This document shows, piece after piece, positions 37,701 through 46,382 of a stretch of 64,000 nucleotides of DNA. The position numbers were made by a program, and so were the translations under genes. Position 1 is the stretch's first letter; each line of letters starts with the position of its first letter. The notes beneath the pieces are model-generated. The model had not been told where the DNA came from. It worked only from the letters and a program-made list of their open reading frames with translations, and searched no databases. Source of the stretch: Rothia sp. (in: high G+C Gram-positive bacteria) (GTDB lineage: Bacteria; Actinomycetota; Actinomycetes; Actinomycetales; Micrococcaceae); the NCBI GenBank assembly GCA_030524105.1, contig JAUNHE010000004.1:1-64000 (forward strand), given 5' to 3'.

Positions 37701-38241
37701 GTTTTTGTTCTGTTTTGTCAATTCGCCGCCGGTATTGGTGGATGCCGGCAGCCTCCTCCAAGAGCAGGCGCCGCTCCAAGGCACTAGAGCGCATAATCCG
37801 GTCTATTTCGCCTTGGCTCATCAGGGAATGCTTACTTTTACCGATACCGGCCTGAGCCAGCAGTTCTTGCAGCTCACTGAGCTTAACGGACTCCCCGTTT
37901 AAGCTGTATTCGGAATAACCATTGCGGAAAATTGTTCGGCTTATCTCCACCTCAGCCGCAGCTAGCTTTAGAGCAGCATCCGAGTTGTCAATCACTAGGC
38001 TAACTTTTGCTCTGCCCAGCGCAGCTCTTTGCTGGCTACCGGAGAAGATCAGATCCTCCATGCTGGCGCCCCGAAGGGACTTGGCACCCTGTTCACCAAC
38101 AACCCAGCTTAAGGCATCCACGATATTTGATTTACCAGAACCATTAGGCCCAACAATGGCAGTAATACCCGGGCTAAATTCAAAGTCTGTTCGGGAGGCA
38201 AAGGATTTAAAGCCGCGTAGAGTTAAACTTTTCAGGTACAC
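34759..38241 (-). CDS. smc: chromosome segregation protein SMC
   Basis: SMC forms ring-shaped dimers with ScpA and ScpB that compact and segregate the chromosome. The 1160-residue protein has Walker A GPNGSGKS (31-38), long coiled coils rich in Gln, Ala and Glu (about 165-480 and 650-1000), a hinge near 500-630, and the C-terminal head with LLSGGERAL and LLDEVEAALDD. The start is GTG. It is shorter than many actinobacterial SMCs because of slightly shorter coils. The gene is flanked by the MFS and ole insertions. Confidence 0.95.
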   Translation of the reverse strand: MYLKSLTLRGFKSFASRTDFEFSPGITAIVGPNGSGKSNIVDALSWVVGEQGAKSLRGASMEDLIFSGSQQRAALGRAKVSLVIDNSDAALKLAAAEVEISRTIFRNGYSEYSLNGESVKLSELQELLAQAGIGKSKHSLMSQGEIDRIMRSSALERRLLLEEAAGIHQYRRRIDKTEQKLQALKIDLDRLEDMQANLTDQLKPLGDQAKTAGKAQQLQAQIRQYKADLLAYQALELAAEEQKVCSLVRQLQQQQESLRQQVAVRQEKSKQQVADQQEQEEAYRRAQQVLDSLEKTRAQLEAIAAVAQERYRSRPAPPKVNPLELAAAKKQLAARKESQRQGELESEKLAHELADYGRQAQDCQQKLADLSLARQEAEEAVRQHRQREARQTEQLAVARAHYERNSKDFQEQGSELKNIEAAWKQSGLLAQEVAVQIHKKRAEHQEFVEAEKKAHDQGQEQAAQKEQADKELNSLELNRQTLKVRQSLLVKNLHSVTEEDPPVGSRPVYQEITVKPGWEKAANTALAFLARAWFTEKVSSRAVSQVYQPSLGFPPVTQLKTRGPFEPAAAFITAGEPLQTILRQAVSKTYFAPSATGVDQIQNFLEENPDCTIIRADGTAHNSYSRIYPQLLQASSLEDAAELKKVEAQLGMASKKVEQARQALEQLSQQLQLSRSQEQAAARASGKAQAELNLLEAKEASITSKKDYSQSELERRKAKQEKTAQKLAESQQELALISQELAQTQAQKPAAEELEPLLEQLSQVQAEHSSIQQKIAGLRATQASLSGHLDQQAQEIEQAQRSLNQLEDRARLAEKLAEQEQKARERARLTLAKTSPLLTHVKADIQEQTAAVTAHKDALHNLGVKTQEVREEQAELTKELDRLSRQLAQVNIEQARLQAQQENLEQRAQLELASHLKTLTEQFLASWQNSAQNFEAEEVRNQLRTQEKKLAELGTVNPLALEEYRALEQRHSYLHQQILDLKKSRADMRALVKELNQAIKESFEAAFEETARHFQKNFAILFPDGQGQLLLTQAEQPLQEGIEMTVRPAGKKIKRLSLLSGGERALVSLAFLTAVFAARPAPFYLLDEVEAALDDRNLGRVLGLLEQLSQSSQLLVITHKPRTVQIADSLYGISMNQGVSQVISQDLQKLKQLLEQAGGR

Positions 38242-38292
38242 ATCTGTGACATTACCCCAAGAGTGAAATCAAAGAAACTACCGCTAGCCACA

Positions 38293-38343
38293 TTTACAAT
38301 TGATGTTCAAGCCATAAATTTTGAACTTTATTGGCCTGCCAAT
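38293..38343 (+). promoter_or_regulatory. candidate ole promoter with adjoining palindrome
   Basis: TTTACA (38293-38298) and TAAATT (38315-38320) are 16 nt apart and fit a sigma-70 promoter for oleA. Just downstream is the inverted repeat ATTGGC/GCCAAT (38330-38343, 2-bp centre), which could be an operator over the transcript start. The smc promoter must lie in the same 137-nt gap. Confidence 0.35.
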
Positions 38344-38378
38344 AGGCGACCCTGTGGCATCACAACAATTGAAAGCTA

Positions 38379-39419
38379 GTGTTTTCCTTGAGTGCTAACT
38401 CCGATATTCGTCACCGTAACGTCTCTTTGCTCTCCATCGAAAAGGAGCTACCAACAGAGATTGTCTCGTCAGCATTTTTTGATGAGAAACTGGCTACTAC
38501 CTACAAACGCCTACGGATGCCCAAGGGTCTTTTGGAGCGTCTTGCCGGAATTAGCGAACGCCGTTCCTGGGCCAAAGGAGTCACCTTTGAGGACGGTGCC
38601 GCCGCCGCTGCCCGTCAGGCTATGCGCCAGGCACAGGTAGAGCCTGAGCAGATTGGTCTGCTGATCAATGCCTCCGTTACCAGAGATAATTTTGAACCCG
38701 CTGTGGCTGTTAATATCCACGATAAGCTAGGACTTGGCCGGCACACGCTCTGCTTCGATATCACCAACGCCTGCCTGGGGTTTGTCAATGCTATGACGGT
38801 GGCTGCCACCATGATTGATTCGGGCGCTATTGACTATGCGCTGATTGTTGCCGGAGAGGATCCTTCACCCTGGCACCGAACTGCTCTGAGAATCCTAGAT
38901 AGCGCCCAGACCACCCGGGACGATGTACTGGCACAGTTTGCCACCCTCACGCTGGGCTCCGGCGCTGCCGCTGCAGTTTTGGGCCGGACCGATCTGCACC
39001 CGCAGGGGCACCGGATTAAAGGTTCTGTTTCTCGGGCAGGGACCGAACATCGTCACCTGTGTATTGGTGGTGAGGCTGATCGGGGTATGAATACAGATGC
39101 CGCCGGTTTGCTTAAACACGGTCTTGAGTTGGTCGCTGAGGCTTGGGAGGAAGCTCACCAGCAGGGCTGGCAGTGGGCCAATATGGATTCTTACGTAACG
39201 CATCAGATTTCTAACGCACATACAAATGCCATTATTGAGGCCGTTGGTTTGGATCCGCGTAAGATTCCCATGACCTTCCCTTATTGGGGTAATGTGGCTG
39301 CGGCTGCCTTGCCCATGACCCTGGCCCAGGAGGCCAGCAGGTATAACCGGGGAGATCGTATTCTCTGCCTGGGAGTAGGCTCTGGTTTGAATACAACCTT
39401 GCTTGAAATTTTGTGGTAG
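38379..39419 (+). CDS. oleA: OleA, long-chain acyl-CoA head-to-head condensing enzyme
   Basis: OleA joins two acyl-CoAs head to head to form a beta-keto acid, the first step of olefin or beta-lactone synthesis. The 346-residue thiolase-fold protein has Cys132 (TNACLGF), His275 (VTHQIS) and Asn305 (YWGNVA), plus Glu106 in RDNFEP. Glu106 lies exactly 26 residues before the cysteine, as Glu117 does before Cys143 in the Xanthomonas enzyme; this glutamate separates OleA from FabH. The start is GTG at 38379, or TTG three codons later. oleBC and oleD follow directly. Confidence 0.92.
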   Translation: MFSLSANSDIRHRNVSLLSIEKELPTEIVSSAFFDEKLATTYKRLRMPKGLLERLAGISERRSWAKGVTFEDGAAAAARQAMRQAQVEPEQIGLLINASVTRDNFEPAVAVNIHDKLGLGRHTLCFDITNACLGFVNAMTVAATMIDSGAIDYALIVAGEDPSPWHRTALRILDSAQTTRDDVLAQFATLTLGSGAAAAVLGRTDLHPQGHRIKGSVSRAGTEHRHLCIGGEADRGMNTDAAGLLKHGLELVAEAWEEAHQQGWQWANMDSYVTHQISNAHTNAIIEAVGLDPRKIPMTFPYWGNVAAAALPMTLAQEASRYNRGDRILCLGVGSGLNTTLLEILW

Positions 39420-39500
39420 CAAGATAATTTACCCAGCCGGGTTAGCTCTTGCTAGGCTGTTGGCAACAGGTTATTGTGGTTTTAGATCTGAAAGATATTG

Positions 39501-42203
39501 ATGGCTCCCTACACGCTTAATCCTGATCCTTCTGCTTGGCCCGGCGTACTGCCCGAGTGGTCTCACCGGTTGGATGTTCCTTCTTCTGCTAGCTGCGATA
39601 CCGCTTGCAGCTACTCTTGGCATTATTTAGATAATGAGGCCAGCTTACGTCAGAAGGGCTTGCGGCCCTTAGGTAGCATCCTTGCTGTGCACGGTAACCC
39701 CACCTGGTCTTATGTCTGGCGTTCGCTGCTGGCCGCTGCTTCTGAGCCAGAGAACCCCTGGCGGGTTATTGCTGTTGACCAGCTTGATATGGGCTTTTCT
39801 ACCCGCACCGGAAAGGTCCGGGGCCTGGCTGATAGGGTGCAGGATCTGGCCGATTTTACAGCTGCCTTAGGTTTGGATGAGACCGAGCTGCCGCTGCTGG
39901 TTGCAGCCCACGATTGGGGTGGGCTTATTTCTTTGGGCTGGGCCTTAGAGCATCAGCAGATTCTTTCGGGGATTTTGTTAACCAATACCGCTGTTTTTCA
40001 TGATCAGCACCGGAAGATTCCGGCTCCGCTTCGGCTGGCTTTACACCCCGCTGTTCATTCCTGGGGCACCCAGTCTACTAGCGCCTTTTTAGATGTTACT
40101 CTGGGGCTGGTGCAGGCCGGTGGTTTGGATCCCGCTGTTCGCCGGGCCTATAAGGCTCCTTATCGCAGCCCTGAGGACCGGGCCGGTATCAGAAATTTTG
40201 TGGCCGATATCCCCGTTTCTTCTCAGGCGTCCTCTTATGCCAGCATGCAAGAGATTGCCCAGGGCATAAGCAAGCTGCAGGTGCCGGCTTTTATTCAATG
40301 GGGGGTCAAGGATCCTGTTTTTCAGCTTTCCCATTTAGCAGATTTACAGGAGCGCCTGCCCCAGGCTCAAGTACACCGTTACCAAGAAGCATCGCATCTG
40401 CTGGCTGAAGATGTTGATATTGCCCAGCCCATTATTGACTGGCTGGAAGAGAAGTTTTTGTGGAATCAGGATGGCAGGCAGGCCCAGTCTGCTGCCCGGC
40501 AGCAAGTTCAGACCTTGAGGGAGTTTGAACCTCTGATTGAAGGCTTGCGCTCCAGGGCCCAGGATCGGTCGCTGGCTGTTGTCGATATGGATGCTAAAGA
40601 CCCAAACCGGGTTGCTGCCCAGAGATCCTGGCAGCAACTTGCCGGTGATGTTAACAAAGTGGCTTATGGGCTGGAAAAATTAGGGGTTGGCCCCGGAGAT
40701 CGGGTTAATCTTTTGCTTAAACCCGGAGCCAAGTTAACCACTCTTATCTATGCCTGCCTCAGTATCGGGGCTGTCATTGTTGTGGCAGATAGTGGCCTGG
40801 GGCCTCGTGGTTTAACTCGGGCTCTTAAGGGGGCTCGTCCTGCCTACCTGATAGGAGATAAGACAGCTCTTCTTGCGGCAAAAACGCTGGGCTGGCCTGG
40901 AAAAGCTATCGCTAGCCAGCCTCTGGCAAAGCCGGTGAGGCGGGCCTTGGGGGTCATTGCTGAGCTGGACGATTTTACCCAGGATTCTCCTGGCTCTTCC
41001 TACCAGCCGGCGGCTGATGATCTGGCTGCCGTCCTCTATACGTCCGGTTCTACGGGTCCGGCTAAGGGTGTGGTCTATACCCAGGGGCAGCTTGCTGCTA
41101 TGCGGGACACCATTGCAGCAAGCTACGGTTTGCAGCCCGGTGCTGGTCTTGTGGCTGGGTTTGCACCCTTTGCCTTGCTAGGGCCGGCCTTGGGGGTTAC
41201 GTCGGTGACTCCCTCCATGGATGTTACCCGGCCCAAGACTTTAAGCGCTCAGGCTCTTGCCAGTGCTGCGGCAGCCATTGATGCCAGTACGGTTTTTGCC
41301 TCACCAGCAGCCTTGCATAATATTGTGCGTACTAGCTCTGACTTAAGCAGCCAGCAGCTTCAGACCTTAAAGAAGATACAGACTGTGCTCTCGGCGGGAG
41401 CTCCGGTGTCGGTTTCGCTCTTAGAGGCGGTGGCTGCTCTGATGCCGCAAGCTAGTATTCACACCCCCTACGGGATGACAGAAGCCCTGCCGGTAACCGA
41501 TATTAGTTTGGTGCAGATCAAGCAAGCTCTTGAGGATGCAGGGGTACAGGGCCAGCCGCCGGCTGTGATCGGTGCCGGTGCCGGGGTTTGTGTTGGTTTA
41601 CCTCTTGCCGGTGCCCAGCTAGCTATTGCTGCTCTTGATGAGAAGGGGGTAGCAGCAGAGACTCTCAGCCAGCAGCCGGCTGTGACTGGAGAGATTGTGG
41701 TTCGTGCAGCTCATGTGAAGGATCACTACGATGGGCTCTGGGTAACTGAGCGGCTTTCAACCAGGAATCCTGGCTGGCATCGAACCGGCGATGTTGGCCA
41801 TTTGGATGGCGCTGGCCGACTTTGGGTGGAAGGCAGGCTGGATCATGTCATGCTGACTAGTCAGGGTGTCTTAACTCCGGTAGCAGCGGAGCAGGCTGCC
41901 GAGCTACTGCCGGATGTTAGGCGCGCTGGCCTGGTTGCTGTTGGCCCGGCTGGTTCTGCGGTACCGGTTCTTGTCATAGAAACCGAACCGCGTGCCCGCC
42001 ATGACGGTAGGGTTGCGCCTCCTTTGGCTGCGCGGATCCGGCAGCAGGTAGCGGATAGGACAGGGATTGAGCTAGCTGCTGTTCTAGTGGTCCGTGAGCA
42101 TCCTACCGATATTCGCCATAACTCTAAGATTGACAGGAAGCGTCTTGCTGTTTGGGCAGAGCAGCTTCTGAGCGGTAAGAAGGTGGGCTTTAAGAAATGC
42201 TGA
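39501..42203 (+). CDS. oleBC: OleBC fusion: beta-lactone decarboxylase and beta-lactone synthetase
   Basis: This 900-residue protein joins two enzymes. Residues 1-320 are an alpha/beta hydrolase of the haloalkane-dehalogenase type (OleB) with HGNPTW (64-69), nucleophile Asp138 in HDWG and His299. Residues about 340-900 are an AMP-forming ligase (OleC) with YTSGSTGPAKG (513-523), YGMTE (657-661), TGD (762-764) and the C-terminal Lys876. OleC closes a beta-hydroxy acid to a beta-lactone, and OleB removes CO2 to leave a cis-olefin. The same fusion is known in Micrococcus. The ATG at 39501 follows GAAAG. Confidence 0.92.
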   Translation: MAPYTLNPDPSAWPGVLPEWSHRLDVPSSASCDTACSYSWHYLDNEASLRQKGLRPLGSILAVHGNPTWSYVWRSLLAAASEPENPWRVIAVDQLDMGFSTRTGKVRGLADRVQDLADFTAALGLDETELPLLVAAHDWGGLISLGWALEHQQILSGILLTNTAVFHDQHRKIPAPLRLALHPAVHSWGTQSTSAFLDVTLGLVQAGGLDPAVRRAYKAPYRSPEDRAGIRNFVADIPVSSQASSYASMQEIAQGISKLQVPAFIQWGVKDPVFQLSHLADLQERLPQAQVHRYQEASHLLAEDVDIAQPIIDWLEEKFLWNQDGRQAQSAARQQVQTLREFEPLIEGLRSRAQDRSLAVVDMDAKDPNRVAAQRSWQQLAGDVNKVAYGLEKLGVGPGDRVNLLLKPGAKLTTLIYACLSIGAVIVVADSGLGPRGLTRALKGARPAYLIGDKTALLAAKTLGWPGKAIASQPLAKPVRRALGVIAELDDFTQDSPGSSYQPAADDLAAVLYTSGSTGPAKGVVYTQGQLAAMRDTIAASYGLQPGAGLVAGFAPFALLGPALGVTSVTPSMDVTRPKTLSAQALASAAAAIDASTVFASPAALHNIVRTSSDLSSQQLQTLKKIQTVLSAGAPVSVSLLEAVAALMPQASIHTPYGMTEALPVTDISLVQIKQALEDAGVQGQPPAVIGAGAGVCVGLPLAGAQLAIAALDEKGVAAETLSQQPAVTGEIVVRAAHVKDHYDGLWVTERLSTRNPGWHRTGDVGHLDGAGRLWVEGRLDHVMLTSQGVLTPVAAEQAAELLPDVRRAGLVAVGPAGSAVPVLVIETEPRARHDGRVAPPLAARIRQQVADRTGIELAAVLVVREHPTDIRHNSKIDRKRLAVWAEQLLSGKKVGFKKC

Positions 42204-43282
42204 CCAAGGCTTTTTCTCTTCACGGGTTAGCCCGGGAAGATTTTGCCCCTCCTAATGGCCAGCATCTGCTGGTGACGGGGGCTTCGGGGATGCTGGGTAG
42301 AGAGCTTGCCCTGCACTTGCTGCGGCAGGGCTATCATCTTACTCTCATGCAACGGTCGGATTCGGGAATTAGCCAGCTGCTGCCGCAGAGCCTAGGCTCT
42401 AGGGTCAGGCAGGTGCAAGCCAGCATCACCGATCGGCAGGCTGTTGCAGAGGCTGTTCAGGGGGTTAATGGCCTCATTCATTTGGCGGCTAAGGTCTCTA
42501 TGACCGGTCACTGGCAGGATTTTTTTGCTGTCAATGTCACCGGGACTCAACTGCTGGTGCAGGCTGCTGTGGAGCAGGATGGCTTAAAGGATTTTCTTTT
42601 TATTTCCTCTCCTTCAGTTGCCCATTTTGGTTCAGCTTTTATGGGTCAGCCGGCCTTACCGGCACAACCTGAGCTGGCGAGGGGAAACTATGCCCGTTCT
42701 AAGGCTATGGCGGAGCAGCTTGTCCTGGCTGCCGATGGCCAGTCCTTAAGGGTTGGGGTCTTGAGGCCCCATATTGTGTGGGGTCCCGGTGATACGCAGC
42801 TGGTTGAGCGGATTTTAGCCAGGGCTAGTCAGGGCCGGCTACCCTTGCTTAATGAGGGTAATGCCTTGATCGATACCACCTATATTGATAATGCGGTTGC
42901 AGCTATTTTTGCCGGTTATACCAGGCTTGATAAGATTCATGGCCAGCCTTTGGTGGTCAGTAATGGCCAGCCCCGTCCGGTAGCTGAGATTATTGCCGGC
43001 ATGTGTGAGGCTGTTGGTATTCAGGCTCCCCGGCGTTCTATACCTGCCGCTGCTGCTACTCTTGCAGGTTCAGTCATTGAAAAGGTCTGGCAGTTTGGTT
43101 TCAGCCAGGATGAGCCGCCCATGACTCATTTTCTTGCAGAGCAGCTTTCGACATCCCACTGGTTTGATCAGCGGCTTACCCGGGAGCTTTTGGATTGGAC
43201 TCCGGACATAAGTTTGGAGCAGGGTTACCAGAAGCTTGCTGAGTTCTACGGATCCAATACTTGGCAGCGGGGGCAGCGGTAG
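42197..43282 (+). CDS. oleD: OleD, NAD(P)H-dependent beta-keto acid reductase
   Basis: OleD reduces the beta-keto acid made by OleA to a beta-hydroxy acid for OleC. The 361-residue short-chain dehydrogenase (extended type) has TGASGMLG (27-34) for cofactor binding and the catalytic Tyr165-x3-Lys169 (NYARSK). Its ATG overlaps oleBC by 7 nt, so translation is likely coupled. Its last 37 nt overlap the 3' end of mutM on the other strand, so the two transcripts are partly antisense. Confidence 0.9.
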   Translation: MLTKAFSLHGLAREDFAPPNGQHLLVTGASGMLGRELALHLLRQGYHLTLMQRSDSGISQLLPQSLGSRVRQVQASITDRQAVAEAVQGVNGLIHLAAKVSMTGHWQDFFAVNVTGTQLLVQAAVEQDGLKDFLFISSPSVAHFGSAFMGQPALPAQPELARGNYARSKAMAEQLVLAADGQSLRVGVLRPHIVWGPGDTQLVERILARASQGRLPLLNEGNALIDTTYIDNAVAAIFAGYTRLDKIHGQPLVVSNGQPRPVAEIIAGMCEAVGIQAPRRSIPAAAATLAGSVIEKVWQFGFSQDEPPMTHFLAEQLSTSHWFDQRLTRELLDWTPDISLEQGYQKLAEFYGSNTWQRGQR

Positions 43283-44190
43283 GAGCTACGGTTCATGAAG
43301 GGTTCGCGCTGGATGAGGCTGGTCTGTCCCTCGCTTAAGCAGCGTGAGCAGGGCTTGCCTTGCTGGCTGTAGGCCTGCAAGGACCGGTCAAAGTATCCCG
43401 ATTGGCCGTTGACGTTGACGTAGAGGGCATCAAAGCTGGTTCCTCCAGCCTGGAGGGCTTTAAGCATGACCGTTTTTACTGCCGTTAGCAGCAGCTGGCA
43501 TTGCTCTTTGCTTAAGCTTTTTCCTGGCCGGCCGTAGTGCAGCTTAGCCTGCCATAGGGCCTCATCAGCGTAGATATTTCCCACCCCAGAAAGCAGGGAC
43601 TGGTCAAGGAGTAGCCGTTTGATAGCTGATCGGCTCCGCAAAACTTTTTGACAAAATTCTTCCAGCGAAAAGTAGGGGTCTAAGGGGTCCCTGCCCAAAT
43701 GGCTGAGGGATGCGGGCAGTAAGGCCCGATTTGTTTGAGACTTTGAAGCTCCGGGGCAGGGCTGGCCCTGCCGGTCTTTAACCGGGAGCAGGGGGTCCAG
43801 GTACATGCCACCAAAAATACGCTGATCTATGAAACGTAGCTGGATTGACCGGCCTTGAGTTAGGGTGAGGTCGCAGAAAATTTTTTGGTGCTTCTCTGGC
43901 GGAAAGTCTTTCTTTTTAAGCAGGAGCTGCCCGCTCATGCCCAGGTGCATGACCAGGGCTGTGTCTTTAAGCTGCTGGTGCTGGTCGGCAAGGAGCAGCC
44001 ACAAGTATTTGCCCCGTCGGCAGATATCTACAATTCTGCTTTCGGTTAAGTAGTCTATAAAGCTGTTTGCTGAACCCCGGTAACGGCGTAGGGAACGCTG
44101 ATCTTTAACCCTTACTGTTTTGATCTGGCAGGGTAGTATATTCTGAGCCAATCCGGCGCGAACAACCTCAACCTCGGGTAATTCTGGCAT
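43246..44190 (-). CDS. mutM: formamidopyrimidine-DNA glycosylase
   Basis: MutM removes 8-oxoguanine and cleaves the DNA backbone. The 314-residue protein has the catalytic Pro2-Glu3 (MPELPEVE), the conserved Lys61, the H2TH segment SLLSGVGNIYADEALW and a zinc finger with Cys281, Cys284, Cys306 and Cys309. It is slightly longer than typical because of an insert near 135-165. The gene follows rnc on the minus strand, an arrangement common in Actinobacteria, and its 3' end overlaps oleD. Confidence 0.95.
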   Translation of the reverse strand: MPELPEVEVVRAGLAQNILPCQIKTVRVKDQRSLRRYRGSANSFIDYLTESRIVDICRRGKYLWLLLADQHQQLKDTALVMHLGMSGQLLLKKKDFPPEKHQKIFCDLTLTQGRSIQLRFIDQRIFGGMYLDPLLPVKDRQGQPCPGASKSQTNRALLPASLSHLGRDPLDPYFSLEEFCQKVLRSRSAIKRLLLDQSLLSGVGNIYADEALWQAKLHYGRPGKSLSKEQCQLLLTAVKTVMLKALQAGGTSFDALYVNVNGQSGYFDRSLQAYSQQGKPCSRCLSEGQTSLIQREPFMNRSSYRCPRCQVLDP

Positions 44191-44223
44191 GCCGTTTTCT
44201 TACTTTTTCTTCCGGAAGCTGGC

Positions 44224-44904
44224 TTATGTTAAGGCCTGGTAGGCGTTTTTGGCTGCTAGACGTTCTGCTTCTTTTTTGGACGATGCCTCCGCAGCTGGGA
44301 AGGAACGTTGCCCTACCTGGGCTATGGCGTAATACTGGCGCTGGTGGTCCGGGCCATCAGCGGTGACCGCGTAGCTGATGCTGCCAAGCTTTTTACCTTG
44401 GGTAACTACTTGGAGGTCTGTTTTCCAGTCCCGGCCAGCTTCGAGGATTTCTTGGTCAGCAAGCATGGGCCCTACCCAACGTAGAACTAGCTGACGGGCA
44501 GCTTCTCGGCCGGCAGAGAGGTAGCAGGCACCAAAAATTGCTTCCATGGTGTCGGCCAGAATATTGTCCTTATCGGCTCCACCAGATTTGGCTTCTCCTT
44601 TGCCCATGCGGATGCAGGGACCAATCTCTAGCTGGCGGGCTAGCTGGGCTAGGGCCCAGGCTGAAACCACAACGTGATGCCGTTTAACTAGCTCTCCCTC
44701 GGCAAGGTCGGGAAAACGCCGGTAGGCTTCTTCGGCAATGGCCAAGGAGAGTACGGAGTCACCTAAAAATTCCAGTCTTTCGTTGTTGGGTTCGTCCGGG
44801 TGCTCAAAGGAGTAGGAGCTGTGGGTCAGTGCGTGCTGAAACGTCTCGGCGTCGATATTGACGCCGAGACGTTTTTGCAATTCTGATAGATCAGATTTTT
44901 TCAT
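44224..44904 (-). CDS. rnc: ribonuclease III
   Basis: RNase III cuts double-stranded RNA, including rRNA precursors. The 226-residue protein has the signature NERLEFLGDS (41-50), the second acidic cluster ADTMEAIFGA and a C-terminal double-stranded RNA-binding domain ending in KEAERLAAKNAYQALT. It starts 9 nt after rpmF. The order DUF177-rpmF-rnc-mutM is standard for Actinobacteria. Confidence 0.95.
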   Translation of the reverse strand: MKKSDLSELQKRLGVNIDAETFQHALTHSSYSFEHPDEPNNERLEFLGDSVLSLAIAEEAYRRFPDLAEGELVKRHHVVVSAWALAQLARQLEIGPCIRMGKGEAKSGGADKDNILADTMEAIFGACYLSAGREAARQLVLRWVGPMLADQEILEAGRDWKTDLQVVTQGKKLGSISYAVTADGPDHQRQYYAIAQVGQRSFPAAEASSKKEAERLAAKNAYQALT

Positions 44905-44913
44905 GCCCGCTGA

Positions 44914-45117
44914 TTAAGCGTCAGCAACCTTACGGCCCTTGTACTCGTAGAACAGGGCCTGACCTGCTGAGTCAGTAACTAGCTTTGCCTGGTGTGGCAA
45001 AGAGTAGGTTACCCGGCCATTTTCAACAGTCTTAACCAGCTGAGGCACAGAAGCCTTCCACTGGGAACGACGTGCACGGGTATTAGCACGGGACATTTTC
45101 CGTTTAGGAACAGCCAC
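44914..45117 (-). CDS. rpmF: 50S ribosomal protein L32
   Basis: L32 is a small protein of the large subunit near the peptidyl transferase base. The 67-residue basic protein starts at GTG 45117 with [19 protein letters not shown], the usual L32 N-terminus. The frame is open 32 codons further into DUF177, but those are not L32-like. There are no paired CxxC motifs, so it is the zinc-free form. GAGAGA upstream is a weak ribosome binding site. Confidence 0.94.
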   Translation of the reverse strand: MAVPKRKMSRANTRARRSQWKASVPQLVKTVENGRVTYSLPHQAKLVTDSAGQALFYEYKGRKVADA

Positions 45118-45154
45118 AGCTATCTCTCTTCTCTCGAACGAATAATCTATACGT

Positions 45155-45631
45155 TTATTTATCCTCGTCGAACATGCCAGCCAAGGCTTTCCAACGGGGA
45201 TCAAGCACCTCATGGTGATGCCCCGGATCTTCTTCTAGGCGGATTCCGCAGTGGGAACACAAACCTTGACAGGAGTCCTTACAGAGGGGCTGGAACGGCA
45301 GCTGCGTAATAACTGCGTCCCGCAGTATCGGCTCAAGATCAATATAATCGTCTTCTACCAGATACTGTTCTTCTTCGTCTTCGGTTTTGCTTTCGAAGGC
45401 CCGCTCAAAAACGAAGAGCTCTTGAATATCTGCTGATACGGCTTGCCTTACCGGATCAAGGCACATGCTGCATTCACCGTTAACATCAAGGGCAGCAGTG
45501 CCGCTTACCAGAATACCATCAACAAGGGATTCGAGCCGAAGATTAAGACTGATCAGGTCTCCTTCTTCTGCTCCAATCAGAGCATTGCCAAAATCTTGTG
45601 GTGCAGGCACCGTATTTTTAAGGGTCTCCAT
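45155..45631 (-). CDS. DUF177 (YceD) family protein
   Basis: The YceD family lies next to rpmF in many bacteria; in E. coli and plants it has been linked to 23S rRNA accumulation. The 158-residue protein has an acidic N-terminal half, cysteine pairs in CSMC (near 75) and [13 protein letters not shown] (near 117-129), and the ending RWKAL. The cysteine cluster suggests metal binding. rpmF starts 37 nt downstream, so both are likely on one transcript. A 7-bp inverted repeat (TTATTTC/GAAATAA, 45684-45699) lies just upstream. Confidence 0.88.
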   Translation of the reverse strand: METLKNTVPAPQDFGNALIGAEEGDLISLNLRLESLVDGILVSGTAALDVNGECSMCLDPVRQAVSADIQELFVFERAFESKTEDEEEQYLVEDDYIDLEPILRDAVITQLPFQPLCKDSCQGLCSHCGIRLEEDPGHHHEVLDPRWKALAGMFDEDK

Positions 45632-45833
45632 GCTCCCAGGCCTACGCCGTAGGTCCCGTACCGAGACCTTCAGGGGCCATGAATTATTTCGTGAAATAAC
45701 GAACTCCCTCGCAAAAGCTACAACCAGCTATAAACTTTACTGGCAGTTTGGCAACTATTCAACTATTCCATGCGTTAGCTGTGATTTCAACCCTAAGCGG
45801 ATGTGACCTAGCTTGCCACGGGGTCGCTGCCGT

Positions 45834-46301
45834 TTATGCCTCCAGCCTGCGCTGAACTGGCCGGGGCACAAAGGCTTTGAGGTCCCCGTTATAGCGGGAA
45901 ACTTCGCGAATGAGGGTTGACGAAAGCTGCGAATACTTTACATCAGAGGTTAAAAATACGGTTTCGACACCGGTCAGGTGACGATTCATGCTAGCCATCT
46001 GGGCTTCGTATTCCCAGTCTAGGCAGTTGCGAACTCCCTTAACAATAATATTGGCCCCTTTAGTTTTAGCGTAATCAGCTACTAGCATGTTAGGCATCAG
46101 CTCTACGTTAACACCGTCTAAAAATTCAAAGGTCTCTTCTGCCATTGCAACCCGCTCCTGCAGCGAAAAAGAATACTTCTTGGACGAGTTATGGGCCAGG
46201 GCAACAATAACAGAACCATAGAGTTTAGCGGCGCGCGTAATGATGTCAACATGACCATTGTGTATGGGGTCAAAGGAACCCGGGCAAACAACAAGCTGCA
46301 T
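45834..46301 (-). CDS. coaD: phosphopantetheine adenylyltransferase
   Basis: CoaD makes dephospho-CoA from 4'-phosphopantetheine and ATP, the fourth step of CoA synthesis. The 155-residue protein begins MQLVVCPGSFDP with the HNGH motif (14-17), and has YSQLSSTLIREV near the C-terminus, the second nucleotide-binding motif. ATG at 46301 was chosen as the family start; the frame continues 10 codons further. It follows rsmD, with which it is commonly paired. Confidence 0.95.
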   Translation of the reverse strand: MQLVVCPGSFDPIHNGHVDIITRAAKLYGSVIVALAHNSSKKYSFSLQERVAMAEETFEFLDGVNVELMPNMLVADYAKTKGANIIVKGVRNCLDWEYEAQMASMNRHLTGVETVFLTSDVKYSQLSSTLIREVSRYNGDLKAFVPRPVQRRLEA

Positions 46302-46382
46302 AAAAACTAGCCTAACAGGCACAGTTGCCAAGCCTCAGCAAGACCCCGCACCGCAATGCCTCTTGGCGCAACGACACCCGAA

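Noticed and set aside
38379-39419. Second FabH
   Set aside because: The Glu106 in RDNFEP at 26 residues before the active Cys and the oleBC-oleD neighbours identify OleA.
45684-45699. TTATTTC/GAAATAA inverted repeat as a separate operator
   Set aside because: Seven AT-rich base pairs in a short gap can arise by chance; noted only under the DUF177 entry.
38000-46000. Apparent change of strand composition (G/T-rich plus strand) around the ole genes
   Set aside because: Hand counts of single lines gave small, inconsistent differences. A full GC-skew and codon analysis would be needed.
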